DNA of 64,000 nt from Lachnospiraceae bacterium (GTDB lineage Bacteria; Bacillota; Clostridia; Lachnospirales; Lachnospiraceae): the NCBI GenBank assembly GCA_902362715.1, contig CABIXN010000002.1:620001-684000 (forward strand), in the 5' to 3' direction. The notes below the pieces were generated by a model that had not been told where the DNA came from, ran no database searches, and worked only from the letters and a program-made list of their open reading frames with translations. How positions within the stretch are numbered: position 1 is the first letter of the stretch; each line of letters begins with the position of its first letter. A program made the translations under genes and the position numbers. Of the stretch, positions 42,212 to 51,560 are shown one piece after another.

Positions 42212-42652
42212 ATGAACCGGATGATTCGGGAGCAGATTGTGAAGCTGAATGAGGCAGTGGGGAAAACAAATGCACTATACGGGCTGTGGGCAAAACAAAA
42301 AGGGCTTAATTATAACTCTTTGATGGTGCTTTATTCCATTGATGAAGTAAAAGACTGTACCCAGAAAAAAATCAGTGATTTGTGGCTGATTCCAAAGCAG
42401 ACGGTAAACAGTATACTAAATGATTTAAAAGAAAAAGGATATGTAACGGTAACACCAGCGAAAATGAATCGGAAAGAAAAAATTCTCGCCTTTACAGAGG
42501 CCGGAGAAACATATGCGGGTGCTTTGCTGGAGGGGCTGCGCAATGCGGAGGAACGGGCTATGAGGCGGCTTGGAGCGGAGGCCTGCGGGCGCTATGTGGA
42601 GTTAAGTTTTGCATTTATGAATGCATTCAAATATGAGGTGGAACATGAGTAA
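42212..42652 (+). CDS. MarR-family regulator
   Basis: The 146-residue protein has a winged helix-turn-helix (about 35-100: KKISDLWLIPKQTVNSILND, then KGYVTVTPAKMNRKEKIL) between dimerisation helices, the standard MarR layout and length. The ATG follows GGAGGTGG. It starts 21 bases after a perfect palindrome, so it probably represses itself and the MATE gene behind it, being released by a small ligand. The overlap of 8 bases with the MATE gene supports a shared transcript. Confidence 0.88.
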   Translation: MNRMIREQIVKLNEAVGKTNALYGLWAKQKGLNYNSLMVLYSIDEVKDCTQKKISDLWLIPKQTVNSILNDLKEKGYVTVTPAKMNRKEKILAFTEAGETYAGALLEGLRNAEERAMRRLGAEACGRYVELSFAFMNAFKYEVEHE

Positions 42653-43976
42653 TACATTAGCAAAAAAATTTGATTTATTTTCTTTGATAAAATTTGCACT
42701 GCCGAATACCATAATGATGGTTTTTTTGTCCATGTATGTGATTGTGGACGGTATCTTTATTTCGAGATTTGTGGGAACAACAGCGCTTTCCGCTGTAAAT
42801 ATGGTCTTTCCGGCGCTGAGTATTATTCTTGCTGTGGCTATTATGATTGCCACTGGTGGAAGTGCTATTATTGCCCGGCGGATGGGAGAAGGAAAAGAAC
42901 AGGAAGCCAGGACAAACCTGTCATTTCTTGTGCTGGTGGAAATTTGTTTCGGAATTTTGGTAATGATTTTCGGAAATTTGTTTTTAGATCAGATTGTTAC
43001 ACTGCTTGGAGCTAGCGCCGCCCAGTTTGAAATGTGCCGGGTGTACGCAAGGATTATTTTTTTGTTTGCTCCCTGCTTTGCACTTCAGACAGGATTCGAA
43101 ACATTTTTCGTAACTGCGGGAAAGCCGACCATAGGCTTGTCTGTAGTAGTGGTGGCAGGTATTACTAATATTGTTCTGGATTATGTTTTCATTGTACCTC
43201 TTCAGATGGGTATTTTAGGAGCGGCATTGGGAACCGGTATTGGTACCTGTATACCGGCTCTTTCGGGAATTTTGTTCTTTTTGCGAAAAGGCGGAAAGAC
43301 GCTGTATTTTGTAAAACCTGAATTTGACGGGAGGGTATTGCTGAAAACCTGTGCCAATGGCTCTTCGGAGATGGTTACAAATTTATCAAACGCGGTTACA
43401 ACTTTTTTATTTAACTATACATTTATGAAGTTTTTTGGGGAAAACGGAGTAGCTTCCATTACAATTATTTTATATTTTCAATATATTTTTACAGCGCTTT
43501 ATTTTGGATACTCCAATGGGATTGCCCCTGTAATCAGCTTTAAATATGGACAGGGGGATACCGGCCAGCTAAAACAGGTATTCAAAAACAGTGTATGGAT
43601 TGTCTCCTGCGGGTCAGTTTTGGCCTTTATATTTTCCAGGATACTGTCGGGGCTTGTAATTAAAGTTTTTACCCCGGAACAAAGTCCGGTTTATCAGCTG
43701 ACACTGGGCGGGATTTCTGTATTCTCCATTGGATTTTTGTTAATGGGAATCAGTATTTTTGCTTCGGCGCTGTTTACTGCACTTTCAGACGGTTTTAGTT
43801 CAGCGGTAATTTCATTTGCCAGAACCTTTGTATTTCTGGTGGGAGCTATTTTATTGCTGCCAAATCTTCTGGGTGAAAACGGTGTCTGGCTGTCCGTGCC
43901 GGCTGCAGAGGCCTGTGGAATTATTGTGACATTTTTATTTCTTGTATGGAAACGAAAAAAATATCAATATTGTTAA
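42645..43976 (+). CDS. MATE-family multidrug transporter
   Basis: The 443-residue protein has 12 hydrophobic segments and MATE features (FALPNTIMMVFLSMYVIVDG, TGGSAIIARRMGEGKEQEA). It is full length. ATG 42645 overlaps the MarR stop by 8 bases and uses GAGGTGG within the MarR gene. Regulation by the upstream MarR protein is likely, as in many drug-inducible pumps. The substrate range is unknown. A strong terminator follows. Confidence 0.9.
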   Translation: MSNTLAKKFDLFSLIKFALPNTIMMVFLSMYVIVDGIFISRFVGTTALSAVNMVFPALSIILAVAIMIATGGSAIIARRMGEGKEQEARTNLSFLVLVEICFGILVMIFGNLFLDQIVTLLGASAAQFEMCRVYARIIFLFAPCFALQTGFETFFVTAGKPTIGLSVVVVAGITNIVLDYVFIVPLQMGILGAALGTGIGTCIPALSGILFFLRKGGKTLYFVKPEFDGRVLLKTCANGSSEMVTNLSNAVTTFLFNYTFMKFFGENGVASITIILYFQYIFTALYFGYSNGIAPVISFKYGQGDTGQLKQVFKNSVWIVSCGSVLAFIFSRILSGLVIKVFTPEQSPVYQLTLGGISVFSIGFLLMGISIFASALFTALSDGFSSAVISFARTFVFLVGAILLLPNLLGENGVWLSVPAAEACGIIVTFLFLVWKRKKYQYC

Positions 43977-43979
43977 AAA

Positions 43980-44020
43980 AAGAGGGACTAAAAAACAACG
44001 GGTGTTTTTTAGTCCCTCTT
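43980..44020. terminator. Bidirectional terminator with a perfect 18-bp stem
   Basis: An 18-bp perfect stem (43980-43997 with 44003-44020) and a 5-base loop ACGGG lie between the convergent MATE and BceB-like genes. A-runs precede and T-runs lie within the stem. Confidence 0.88.
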
Positions 44021-44026
44021 ACTGTC

Positions 44027-46078
44027 TTATTTGCTTACGATTTTATAGTAGCTTTTGGCGGTTATCATATAAATTATGATATAAATAACAGCAAAGATTG
44101 CAAAGGTACCTATGAGACAGAAAATAAAGGAAGTAACATTTGTCATGGCAAGAACTCTCAGCATTCTTGAAATAATGGGAAATGCGAAAGCGGAATGGAT
44201 ACCGGCCATAACAAGAGGAAGGAAAAATACCATCAAAACCTGAGAGCGTATACTCTTTTTGATTTCTGCTTTGGTAAGGCCAACCTTCTGCATAATTTCA
44301 AATCTCCGGGCATCCTCAAGCCCTTCGGATATCTGCTTATAATAGATAATCAAAATGGTAGCGATTAGGAAAATCATACTTAAGAAAATTCCGATGAAAA
44401 ACATGCCGCCGTACAGGGAGTAAAAGCTGCCTCGCTGCTGGTCTCTAATCGTAAGTCTTGCAAACAGATCAGAATTATCTGTATCCTGGGCAGTTTTGTG
44501 CTCTGCAAGAAATGCCTGTTTTTCTGCCTGGAATGCCTGATTAAACTTATCCGCTATCTGCTGTGCCTTAGAATCATCCTGCAGATCAAAACCATAATAG
44601 AAATCCAGATCAGAAGCATTTTCCCCGTATATTTCACGATTTTTATAGTATAAATCCAGCAGAGTATTCTGGCTGTCTGTAACAATATAATAAGTTTCTA
44701 CCGCAGCATTATTTGAGGCTAATACATCTGTGTCAGGGAAATGATCCAGCTGCTGCTTTACCTTATAAGTTCTGTCCATAATTTTTAAGGTGTCATAAGG
44801 ATAACCTGCGTCGGATTCCTGGTAAAGCAGGATTTCATTTTTGTCAAGTGTCTGCTGCTCCCCGGTAATCCGGTTATAATCGTCCAGGGTAATAAAATCC
44901 AGAACGCACAGATCATTGAAGGATACCTGAGATCTGCTGTTTGTCAGAAAACTGTCCTGCTCCTGCAGGGCTCCAAGTCCCAGATAAGTAATATAGAACG
45001 TATCGGACACAGAGATTTGTTCCTGATCAATAATATCCTGCAGTATAGTACGGGTACTGGTAAAATAGCGATCTGAATAATTGTCACTGTTATAGGTAAC
45101 GCTGGTATTTACTTCCCGGGGATACATTGCCTTTAAAATATTATCACATCCGGAGTACATGGATAAGGTAGTGGAAATGGCTACGATTACCATGGTGGAT
45201 AAAATACAGATACTGGCAAGGCTGGCGGCATTCTGCTTCATCCGATAGATCATACCTGATATGGAAATAAAATGGTCAGCTCTGTAATAGAAGCTTTTCT
45301 TTTTCCGCATGGACTTCAGCCAGATAATGCTTCCTGCTGTGAACAGACAGTAAGTACCGATTATCACCAGAAGCACTGCCAGGAAAAATAAAGAAAATGC
45401 TCCAAGAGGGTTTGTCATGCGGATGGAGATTCCATAGCCAAGTACCAGGGAAATAACGCCGATAACAGCCAGCAGCCATTTGCTTTTCGGTTCTTTTTCG
45501 CCTATATTGCTGCTGCCAAGGAGAGCAATGGTATTGGAGAATCGGATTTGACGGAAAGCATTTAAAAACAGGATCAGGTGGATTACTGCAAATAATATAA
45601 CAGTGTGGATTACCGCATCAGCGGATATTTCAAATCCAAGAGGAACTGCTGTATTTAAAAGTTTCATCAGCCCGGCGAAGGCCAGTTTATATAAAAGTAT
45701 ACCCGCCAGAATACCGCATATGATACTGCCTCCTGCAATGATCACTGTCTCGTGGAAAATAATTTTTGCAATGTGCCGTTTTTCCAGTCCCAGCACATTA
45801 TAGATACCAAATTCATGCCGGCGCTGTTTGGTAAGAAAATTATTTGTATAAAACAGAAAGATTGCGGAAAATATGACAAGCAGCCGGGTGCCGAGATTTA
45901 ACATATAAATAATACCGGTAGCGCCATATACATCATCAAGCCCTGTATTTGTGGAAAGAGACTGGATGATATAAAACAGAGTAACCATTATGATACAGGT
46001 CAAAAGGTAAGGAATGTACATTTTCCTGTTTTTTCGGATACAGTCTACAGCGAATTTGCGATAAAAACCTTTTTTCAT
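44027..46078 (-). CDS. bceB: BceB-type ABC transporter permease
   Basis: The 683-residue protein has ten hydrophobic segments with a long extracellular domain (about 310-540) between segments 7 and 8, the defining layout of BceB permeases. These act with BceA to free cell-wall precursors from bacitracin or lantibiotics and also signal to the partner kinase. It overlaps the ATPase gene by 4 bases. The symbol is assigned by family; the specific peptide recognised is not known. Confidence 0.88.
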   Translation of the reverse strand: MKKGFYRKFAVDCIRKNRKMYIPYLLTCIIMVTLFYIIQSLSTNTGLDDVYGATGIIYMLNLGTRLLVIFSAIFLFYTNNFLTKQRRHEFGIYNVLGLEKRHIAKIIFHETVIIAGGSIICGILAGILLYKLAFAGLMKLLNTAVPLGFEISADAVIHTVILFAVIHLILFLNAFRQIRFSNTIALLGSSNIGEKEPKSKWLLAVIGVISLVLGYGISIRMTNPLGAFSLFFLAVLLVIIGTYCLFTAGSIIWLKSMRKKKSFYYRADHFISISGMIYRMKQNAASLASICILSTMVIVAISTTLSMYSGCDNILKAMYPREVNTSVTYNSDNYSDRYFTSTRTILQDIIDQEQISVSDTFYITYLGLGALQEQDSFLTNSRSQVSFNDLCVLDFITLDDYNRITGEQQTLDKNEILLYQESDAGYPYDTLKIMDRTYKVKQQLDHFPDTDVLASNNAAVETYYIVTDSQNTLLDLYYKNREIYGENASDLDFYYGFDLQDDSKAQQIADKFNQAFQAEKQAFLAEHKTAQDTDNSDLFARLTIRDQQRGSFYSLYGGMFFIGIFLSMIFLIATILIIYYKQISEGLEDARRFEIMQKVGLTKAEIKKSIRSQVLMVFFLPLVMAGIHSAFAFPIISRMLRVLAMTNVTSFIFCLIGTFAIFAVIYIIIYMITAKSYYKIVSK

Positions 46079-46839
46079 TTTTTTGCACCGCCTGTGGTAA
46101 GTATCGTCAGGGCATTTGAGATTTTCTGGTACATTTCTTCTGTTGTACTTTCGCCCTTATATAACTGATGAAAGACGGTTCCGTCCTTGATAAAGAGAAC
46201 GCGCCCGGCATGACTGGCGGCTTTGGTGGAATGTGTCACCATCAGAATTGTCTGTCCCCCTTGGTTAATTTCATTAAACAGGGAAAGCAGTTCATCTGTA
46301 GAACGGGAATCCAGTGCGCCGGTAGGCTCATCTGCCAGGATCAGCTGAGGTTTTGTGATCAGGGCTCTTGCCACGGCTGCTCTTTGTTTCTGCCCGCCGG
46401 AAACTTCGTATGGGAATTTGTTTAAAAGATCGTTAATCCCAAGTTTTGCGGCGATGGGCAAAAGCCGGGTACGCATTTCCTGATAAGGAGTTCCTGAAAG
46501 AACTAAAGGCAGCAGAATATTGTCCATGAGATTAAAAGTGTCCAGAAGATTAAAGTCCTGAAAGACAAAGCCAAGGTTATCCCGGCGGAATGCTGACATT
46601 TCCCGGTCGGGAATGCCTGTGATGTCTTTTCCGTTTAAGAGAACCATACCGCTTGTGGGTTTATCCAGAGCTGCCAGGATATTCAGCAGTGTAGTTTTAC
46701 CGGAACCGGACTCGCCCATAATTGCGATATATTCTCCCTGCTTTACGGAAAAAGAAACATCCGACAATGCCTGAATCTGATTGCCGGCAAATCGAGTAGT
46801 GTATATTTTTTTCAGGCTGTGAACTTCTAATATTGCCAT
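46075..46839 (-). CDS. bceA: BceA-type ABC transporter ATPase
   Basis: The 254-residue protein has Walker A GESGSGKTT near 41-49, the signature VSGGQKQRAAVARAL and Walker B LILADEPTGALD. The group is close to MacB/LolD, but pairing with a ten-helix permease and a small two-component system makes the Bce type clear. AAGGAGG precedes the ATG. A 111-bp gap separates it from the kinase gene, which leaves room for a regulated promoter with a TATACT -10 on the minus strand (46871-46876). Confidence 0.9.
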   Translation of the reverse strand: MAILEVHSLKKIYTTRFAGNQIQALSDVSFSVKQGEYIAIMGESGSGKTTLLNILAALDKPTSGMVLLNGKDITGIPDREMSAFRRDNLGFVFQDFNLLDTFNLMDNILLPLVLSGTPYQEMRTRLLPIAAKLGINDLLNKFPYEVSGGQKQRAAVARALITKPQLILADEPTGALDSRSTDELLSLFNEINQGGQTILMVTHSTKAASHAGRVLFIKDGTVFHQLYKGESTTEEMYQKISNALTILTTGGAKK

Positions 46840-46870
46840 TTGTATGACCTCCTTTTGTTTTGCTGGGTTT

Positions 46871-46920
46871 AGTATAGCAAAGAGGAGAAATCTGCTGCCA
46901 TAACTGTATCTAACAATTCA
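46871..46920 (-). promoter_or_regulatory. Possible regulated promoter of the bceAB pair
   Basis: On the minus strand a TATACT -10 lies at 46876-46871 with no -35 match at normal spacing. GTTA repeats 10 bases apart (minus strand, TGTTAGATACAGTTA) lie just upstream. This fits a promoter that needs the BceR-like activator. Confidence 0.35.
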
Positions 46921-46950
46921 GGGAAAAACCTTGCAAAAATGAAAGGTGCG

Positions 46951-47958
46951 TTATTCCACCTTAAGGGGGCGGGTTTTTAAGTCCAGATAGAAAGTAGTAC
47001 CGCATCCGATCTGGGATTTAACAGACAATGTATGAGACAGCTTCCGGGCAATCTGCTGACACAGATACAGCCCCAGACCGGTGGACTTTCTATCTGTGCG
47101 TCCGTTATAGCCGGTGAAGCTGTTTTCAAAAATTCTGGGAAGATCTTCCTTTGCAATTCCAATGCCGGTGTCGGAAACGGAAAGAACCTGATTTTGATCT
47201 ACTGCAATGGTGATGCTGCCCTCCTTTGTGTATTTTACTGCGTTAGACAGCAGCTGCTCAAGAATAAAGGACAGCCATTTTTCATCGGTGAGTACACTTT
47301 GATGTGTCGGTTCATAGATCAGGCGGAGCTTTTTTTGAACAAACTGTCCAGCATATTTGCGGACAGCCATGCGGATCACCGTATCTAAGTCACAAGGCTT
47401 TAAAATAAAGTCAGATGAGGGACTGTCAATTCTGAAATAGCACAGAACCATTTCCACATATTGTTCTATGCGGAACAGTTCGGATTTCAGCTGACGGTTT
47501 TTTTGAGTATCTTCTTCCTGAAGTAAAAGGCTCATTGCGGCAATGGGAGTCTTAATTTGATGACACCAGGTTGTGTAATATTCAATCAGGTTATTTTTCT
47601 GCATCTGTTCCGCTGTAATTTTTTGTGAATAAAGGCGGTTCAGGGAATGGACCAGGGTTTGATAATCCTTTTCAATCAGGGATCCGGGCTGTGGCAGCTG
47701 GTTTGTCATCAGAATAATACTGTTCCTGGCAATCTGAAGCTGTCTGTGGAGCTTGTACCAGCCGGGAAAGCGCAGCAGTGCCAGTATGATACCAAGAATC
47801 AGACAAAGTACGGCAGCATAAAGCACAGCCTCAAGCTCCAGACTGTACAGAGAAAAAACACAGAGGAACAGTCCGACGCACAGCAGAAAAAAGCTCCATG
47901 TAAATTTATGCTGTGCAAGGTATGATAAAAAAATCTTAAGTTTATGTTCTTCTTTCAT
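46951..47958 (-). CDS. bceS: BceS-type intramembrane-sensing histidine kinase
   Basis: The 335-residue protein has two closely spaced N-terminal helices (about 17-36 and 40-62) with almost no extracellular loop, as in kinases that sense through a partner transporter. The H-box is CHQIKTPIAAM with His133, and the ATPase domain has LLSNAVKYTKEG and STGLGLYLCQQIARKL. It starts 3 bases after the regulator stop. It should receive its signal from the BceAB transporter. Confidence 0.9.
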   Translation of the reverse strand: MKEEHKLKIFLSYLAQHKFTWSFFLLCVGLFLCVFSLYSLELEAVLYAAVLCLILGIILALLRFPGWYKLHRQLQIARNSIILMTNQLPQPGSLIEKDYQTLVHSLNRLYSQKITAEQMQKNNLIEYYTTWCHQIKTPIAAMSLLLQEEDTQKNRQLKSELFRIEQYVEMVLCYFRIDSPSSDFILKPCDLDTVIRMAVRKYAGQFVQKKLRLIYEPTHQSVLTDEKWLSFILEQLLSNAVKYTKEGSITIAVDQNQVLSVSDTGIGIAKEDLPRIFENSFTGYNGRTDRKSTGLGLYLCQQIARKLSHTLSVKSQIGCGTTFYLDLKTRPLKVE

Positions 47959-47961
47959 AGC

Positions 47962-48660
47962 TTAAAAATCTCCACTGCCCGGACTTGATTCTTCAATTAT
48001 GTAACCAAGTCCCTTTTTTGTAGTAATAAAATCGGATAAACCCGCCTGCTCTAGTTTCTTTCTGAGACGGGAGATGTTGATGGTGAGCGTGTTTTCATCA
48101 ACGTAACAATCTGTTTCCCACAGTTTTGTCATCAGAGTGTCTCTGCTGACAATTTTCCCCTTGTTTTCCATAAGTGTCTGGAGGATTTTATAATCATTTT
48201 TTGTCAGGGAAATTTTTTGATCCTGATAAGTTAAAGTGGTATCACTCATATTCAGGATGGCGCCCCGGTGTTCCAGAAAAGAGGTGTGCTGTCCGAAATC
48301 ATAGGCCCTGCGCAGCAGCGCCAGGACTTTGGCGGTCAGCACGTCTAAATCAAAGGGTTTGGAAATAAAATCGTCTCCCCCCATATTGATGGCCATGACA
48401 ATATTCATATTATCTGACGCCGAAGAGATAAAAATAACAGGAATTTTGGAAAGCTTACGGATCTCTTCGCACCAGTAATAGCCATTAAAAAAAGGAAGAG
48501 AAATATCAAGCAGAACAAGATGGGGATCAAAAGAAACGAAGTCAGTTAGTACCTTCTGAAAATCAGTTACCAGACGGACTTCGTGATTCCAGACCGCCAG
48601 ATGATCGCTGATTGCCCGGGCGATCACAAGGTCGTCCTCTACAATTAATATTCTGTGCAT
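47962..48660 (-). CDS. bceR: BceR-type response regulator
   Basis: The 232-residue OmpR-family protein has EDD at 8-10, Asp52 in LLDISLPFFNG, a Lys in ISKPF and a winged helix ending GLGYIIEES. It is the first gene of the bceRS pair and leads the whole bceRSAB cluster on the minus strand. A GGAGAT-type binding site precedes the start. It probably activates the bceAB promoter. Confidence 0.9.
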   Translation of the reverse strand: MHRILIVEDDLVIARAISDHLAVWNHEVRLVTDFQKVLTDFVSFDPHLVLLDISLPFFNGYYWCEEIRKLSKIPVIFISSASDNMNIVMAINMGGDDFISKPFDLDVLTAKVLALLRRAYDFGQHTSFLEHRGAILNMSDTTLTYQDQKISLTKNDYKILQTLMENKGKIVSRDTLMTKLWETDCYVDENTLTINISRLRKKLEQAGLSDFITTKKGLGYIIEESSPGSGDF

Positions 48661-48710
48661 TGTATATCTCCTTTATAGTATAGTAAATGCTGTTTGTCAT
48701 TTGGGTTTAC

Positions 48711-48725
48711 ATACTATTATAGTAT
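48711..48725. promoter_or_regulatory. Palindrome between the Bce cluster and cysK
   Basis: ATACTATTATAGTAT is a palindrome with 6-bp arms around TTA, lying 51 bases upstream of the bceR start. TATAGTATAG at 48674-48683 repeats one half. It may be an operator or the AT-rich part of the promoter. Confidence 0.35.
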
Positions 48726-48888
48726 ATTATAAAAAGAAATAGTGTATTTTAAACAGAAATCCTGAAATGGTGTGGAAAATGAATGCATTTTTGGTTATAT
48801 TAATAAGAAACACTAAAAATGGCCTGTATCATATGATATGCCTGCAGAAACTATTTGGGATATAGTTAATAGAAATGGAGTAATAAAA

Positions 48889-49824
48889 ATGGTTAAAATA
48901 CACAAAAATGTTATGGAACTCATTGGAAAAACACCTTTAGTAGAGCTTTCAAAAATAGAAAAGGATTATCAGATTGAGGGGCGGCTGCTGGCTAAGCTTG
49001 AGTACATGAATCCGGCGGGGAGTATTAAAGACCGGACCGCAAAAGCTATGATTGAAGATGCGGAGCGAAAAGGTCTGCTGAAACCGGGAGCAACGATTAT
49101 AGAACCAACTTCCGGGAATACAGGGATTGGTCTGGCTCTTGTTTCGGCTATTAAAGGATATCATTTAATTCTGACTATGCCTGAGACTATGAGTGAAGAG
49201 CGCCGCAATCTGTTGAAAATATATGGAGCAGAGATTGTATTAACTCCGGGAGATCAGGGGATGTCCGGAGCTATTGAAAAAGCAAAAGAACTGGTGAAGG
49301 AAACAAAGGGAAGCTTTATGCCGTCCCAGTTCGAAAACCCGGCCAATGCAGCTATACATCTGAAAACTACCGGGCCGGAGGTGTGGATGGATACAGACGG
49401 CCGCATGGATATTTTTGTGGGCGGAGTAGGAACCGGAGGAACCATAACGGGAGTAGGAGAATATTTAAAATCTATGTTTCCTGACGTTCATATTGTGGCA
49501 GTGGAACCTGAAACATCAGCAGTATTGTCCGGCAAGGCTGCAGGAAAACATGTAATACAGGGAATCGGGGCCGGGTTTGTCCCGGAGCTGTTGAACACGG
49601 AAGCTTATGATGAAGTATTTCCGGTTGATAATGAAAGCTGTTTTTGCATGGGCAGAGAACTGGCTCAAAAGGAAGGGATTGTGGCAGGCATTTCATCTGG
49701 GGCCGCTGTGTATGCAGCTGTCCAGGTGGCAAGACGGCCGGAGAATCAGGGAAAAACGGTAGTTGTTATTTTGCCGGACAGTGGTGACCGGTATTATTCT
49801 ACACCACTGTTTCAGGAGCCGTAA
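48889..49824 (+). CDS. cysK: Cysteine synthase (O-acetylserine sulfhydrylase)
   Basis: The 311-residue protein has the PLP lysine Lys47 in NPAGSIKDRTA, the substrate loop PTSGNTGIGLAL and the cofactor-phosphate loop GVGTGGTITGVGEYL. It joins O-acetylserine and sulfide to form cysteine in the cytoplasm. ATG 48889 is chosen for GGAG 8 bases upstream; the longer frame from 48838 has none. No serine acetyltransferase gene is next to it and no riboswitch or T-box was recognised in the leader. The cysK assignment is by family; cysM-like specificity cannot be excluded. Confidence 0.9.
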   Translation: MVKIHKNVMELIGKTPLVELSKIEKDYQIEGRLLAKLEYMNPAGSIKDRTAKAMIEDAERKGLLKPGATIIEPTSGNTGIGLALVSAIKGYHLILTMPETMSEERRNLLKIYGAEIVLTPGDQGMSGAIEKAKELVKETKGSFMPSQFENPANAAIHLKTTGPEVWMDTDGRMDIFVGGVGTGGTITGVGEYLKSMFPDVHIVAVEPETSAVLSGKAAGKHVIQGIGAGFVPELLNTEAYDEVFPVDNESCFCMGRELAQKEGIVAGISSGAAVYAAVQVARRPENQGKTVVVILPDSGDRYYSTPLFQEP

Positions 49825-49868
49825 GATGAATTACTTATGAGAATGGAAGAAATTCCCTGGGGGTTTAA

Positions 49869-49905
49869 GTGCAGCTTCACGAAGCCTTAAGGTTTTCTAT
49901 ATACT
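49869..49905 (+). terminator. Weak terminator-like hairpin after cysK
   Basis: GCTTC pairs with GAAGC around AC, extended by TTAAG with CTTAA across a 4-base bulge, followed by a short GGTTTTC. Confidence 0.4.
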
Positions 49906-49989
49906 TTTAAGATTTTTTTGTGTAATAATAATTTTAACATACGGTTGATATGCAGCCGGCATACACAAAACAGTTGGAGGTACAATAAG

Positions 49990-50766
49990 ATGGGAAGAAG
50001 ATATAGAAAACGTAAAAAAAGAAGAATGGGTCTGGTGATAGCAGCCATTGCGGCGGCGGTTCTTTTTACTACTGCCTTAAAATATCAGGAAGGCGGAAGC
50101 TTTGGGAGCGGCAGAAACGTTGCCCAGGCAAGACAGGAATTAAGAAAACATTCAGATTATCCCAAATCCCTGGAAACTTTGCTGGAAAATAATCCGGAAA
50201 CAGCGGACTTTGTGAAAAATTATGGAAACGAAGCCGGAAAACATCATAAGATAGATCTTACTAAGGAAGTAAAACAAGGAGAAATTCCTCTGTTTCTGCA
50301 GTGGGACCAGCGCTGGGGCTATGAATATTACGGGAACGACATGATTGCAGTGGATGGCTGCGGTCCCACATGCCTTTCCATGGTTGTGGCCGGGCTGACA
50401 CAGGATGCGTCCTTTAGTCCGCTGAAAGCTGCCCAATTTGCAGAACAGAAAGGATTCTATGTGGAAGGGAGCGGTTCTAGCTGGAGTCTGATGTCAGAGG
50501 GAGCGCAAAAACTTGGATTGACTGCAAATGAAATTTCGCTGGATGAGAGCGTTATCCGCAGAGAGTTACATGCAGGTCACCCTATTATTTGTGTTCTGGG
50601 GCCTGGGGACTTTACAAGTTCGGGGCATTTTATTGTATTAACGGGTATAAATAATGACGGAACGGTAAACGTAAATGATCCTAACAGTAAAATCCGGAGC
50701 GGGAAAACCTGGGATTTACAAAGGATTATGGGGCAGGTGCGGAATCTGTGGTCTTACCAGGTATAA
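49990..50766 (+). CDS. C39-like cysteine peptidase, membrane-anchored
   Basis: The 258-residue protein has a very basic N-terminus (RRYRKRKKRR), one hydrophobic segment (about 15-32) and an extracellular Peptidase_C39_2-type domain. The catalytic Cys is in DGCGPTCLSMV, the His in GHFIVLTG and the Asp in NVNDPNS. Unlike C39 of bacteriocin exporters it is not fused to an ABC transporter. ATG 49990 is chosen for TTGGAGG 9 bases upstream. It probably cleaves or binds peptides or wall stems outside the cell. Confidence 0.83.
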   Translation: MGRRYRKRKKRRMGLVIAAIAAAVLFTTALKYQEGGSFGSGRNVAQARQELRKHSDYPKSLETLLENNPETADFVKNYGNEAGKHHKIDLTKEVKQGEIPLFLQWDQRWGYEYYGNDMIAVDGCGPTCLSMVVAGLTQDASFSPLKAAQFAEQKGFYVEGSGSSWSLMSEGAQKLGLTANEISLDESVIRRELHAGHPIICVLGPGDFTSSGHFIVLTGINNDGTVNVNDPNSKIRSGKTWDLQRIMGQVRNLWSYQV

Positions 50767-50801
50767 CGGTAAGGATAATAAAAAATATAAAGGTGCCGGT
50801 T

Positions 50802-51467
50802 TTATCTTGATTTTTGAAAATCAATTTGAATATCTCCGTTATTGACTTTGACGTTTAATGTTTTCGTACCATTTCCGGCCTGTTCTGGGAGGGTGCTTTC
50901 CCCTTTTTTGATATTGCTTGTAATAAGAAAATCATCATATCCCCCAACGACAGTGCCTGAGATGGAGCCGTTTTTTGTCTCCAGCTGAATGCTTTTGCCC
51001 ACCGCTAAGGATTCAAACGTAATACTGCCATTGTTAGCATAGGCTGAGACCGAATCAGTGATGGAGAGGGATGGAAGATTTATATTTTCGTTTGTTGTAC
51101 TTATCTTTAGAGAAGAGATCAGGCTGTCGGGAATGGACAGATCTATAGTGCGATCTTCTAAAGATGCATTTTTGCCGAAGAAATCTTTGGCTTCTTTATC
51201 AGTCTCTGTCTGCATGGATAACGTGCTGTCTTTTGTTGTGATATCGTAAAATTCTTTTTCGTTTTCATGATATGTGATATGAATCTGATCATCCGAAGAT
51301 GGCGAAATATTTATCTTTCGGTCTTTGACATCAATGTTTACCGCAGAAATCCCGGCTGTGTCTGCAGAGTATGTTTTTTCTTTAAAGTCTGACTGCTGGG
51401 GGCTGCATCCGGCAAGTAAAATCAGACAGAATAAGGAACCTGCAAAAAGCAGTGGTAATTTTTTCAT
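50802..51467 (-). CDS. DUF4097-type lipoprotein
   Basis: The 221-residue protein starts with a signal peptide and lipobox LAGC (Cys21). The rest is a repeated beta-strand pattern (NINLPSLSITDSVSAYANNG, then GSISGTVVGGYDD) of the DUF4097 beta-helix adhesin-like group. ATG 51467 is chosen for GAGGAAG upstream; the longer frame has no binding site. Its promoter is of the MerR-activated type and lies in the gap to the divergent MerR gene. The function of the family is unknown; a role in envelope stress is often suggested. Confidence 0.82.
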   Translation of the reverse strand: MKKLPLLFAGSLFCLILLAGCSPQQSDFKEKTYSADTAGISAVNIDVKDRKINISPSSDDQIHITYHENEKEFYDITTKDSTLSMQTETDKEAKDFFGKNASLEDRTIDLSIPDSLISSLKISTTNENINLPSLSITDSVSAYANNGSITFESLAVGKSIQLETKNGSISGTVVGGYDDFLITSNIKKGESTLPEQAGNGTKTLNVKVNNGDIQIDFQKSR

Positions 51468-51519
51468 GGGGTCTTCCTCCTTTAAATTGAAATTTATTTT
51501 CAAATGATTTACGATAGTA

Positions 51520-51550
51520 ACTATAAAGTCTTGTGTAACACAAGAGTCAA
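51520..51550 (-). promoter_or_regulatory. MerR-type promoter with a 19-bp spacer
   Basis: On the minus strand TTGACT (51550-51545) and TATAGT (51525-51520) are separated by 19 bp. The spacer contains the palindrome CTTGTGTAACACAAG (51530-51544) with perfect 7-bp arms. A 19-bp spacer with a central palindrome is the hallmark of promoters activated by MerR-family proteins through DNA untwisting. It points at the lipoprotein gene. Confidence 0.88.
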
Positions 51551-51560
51551 GAGGTATTGT

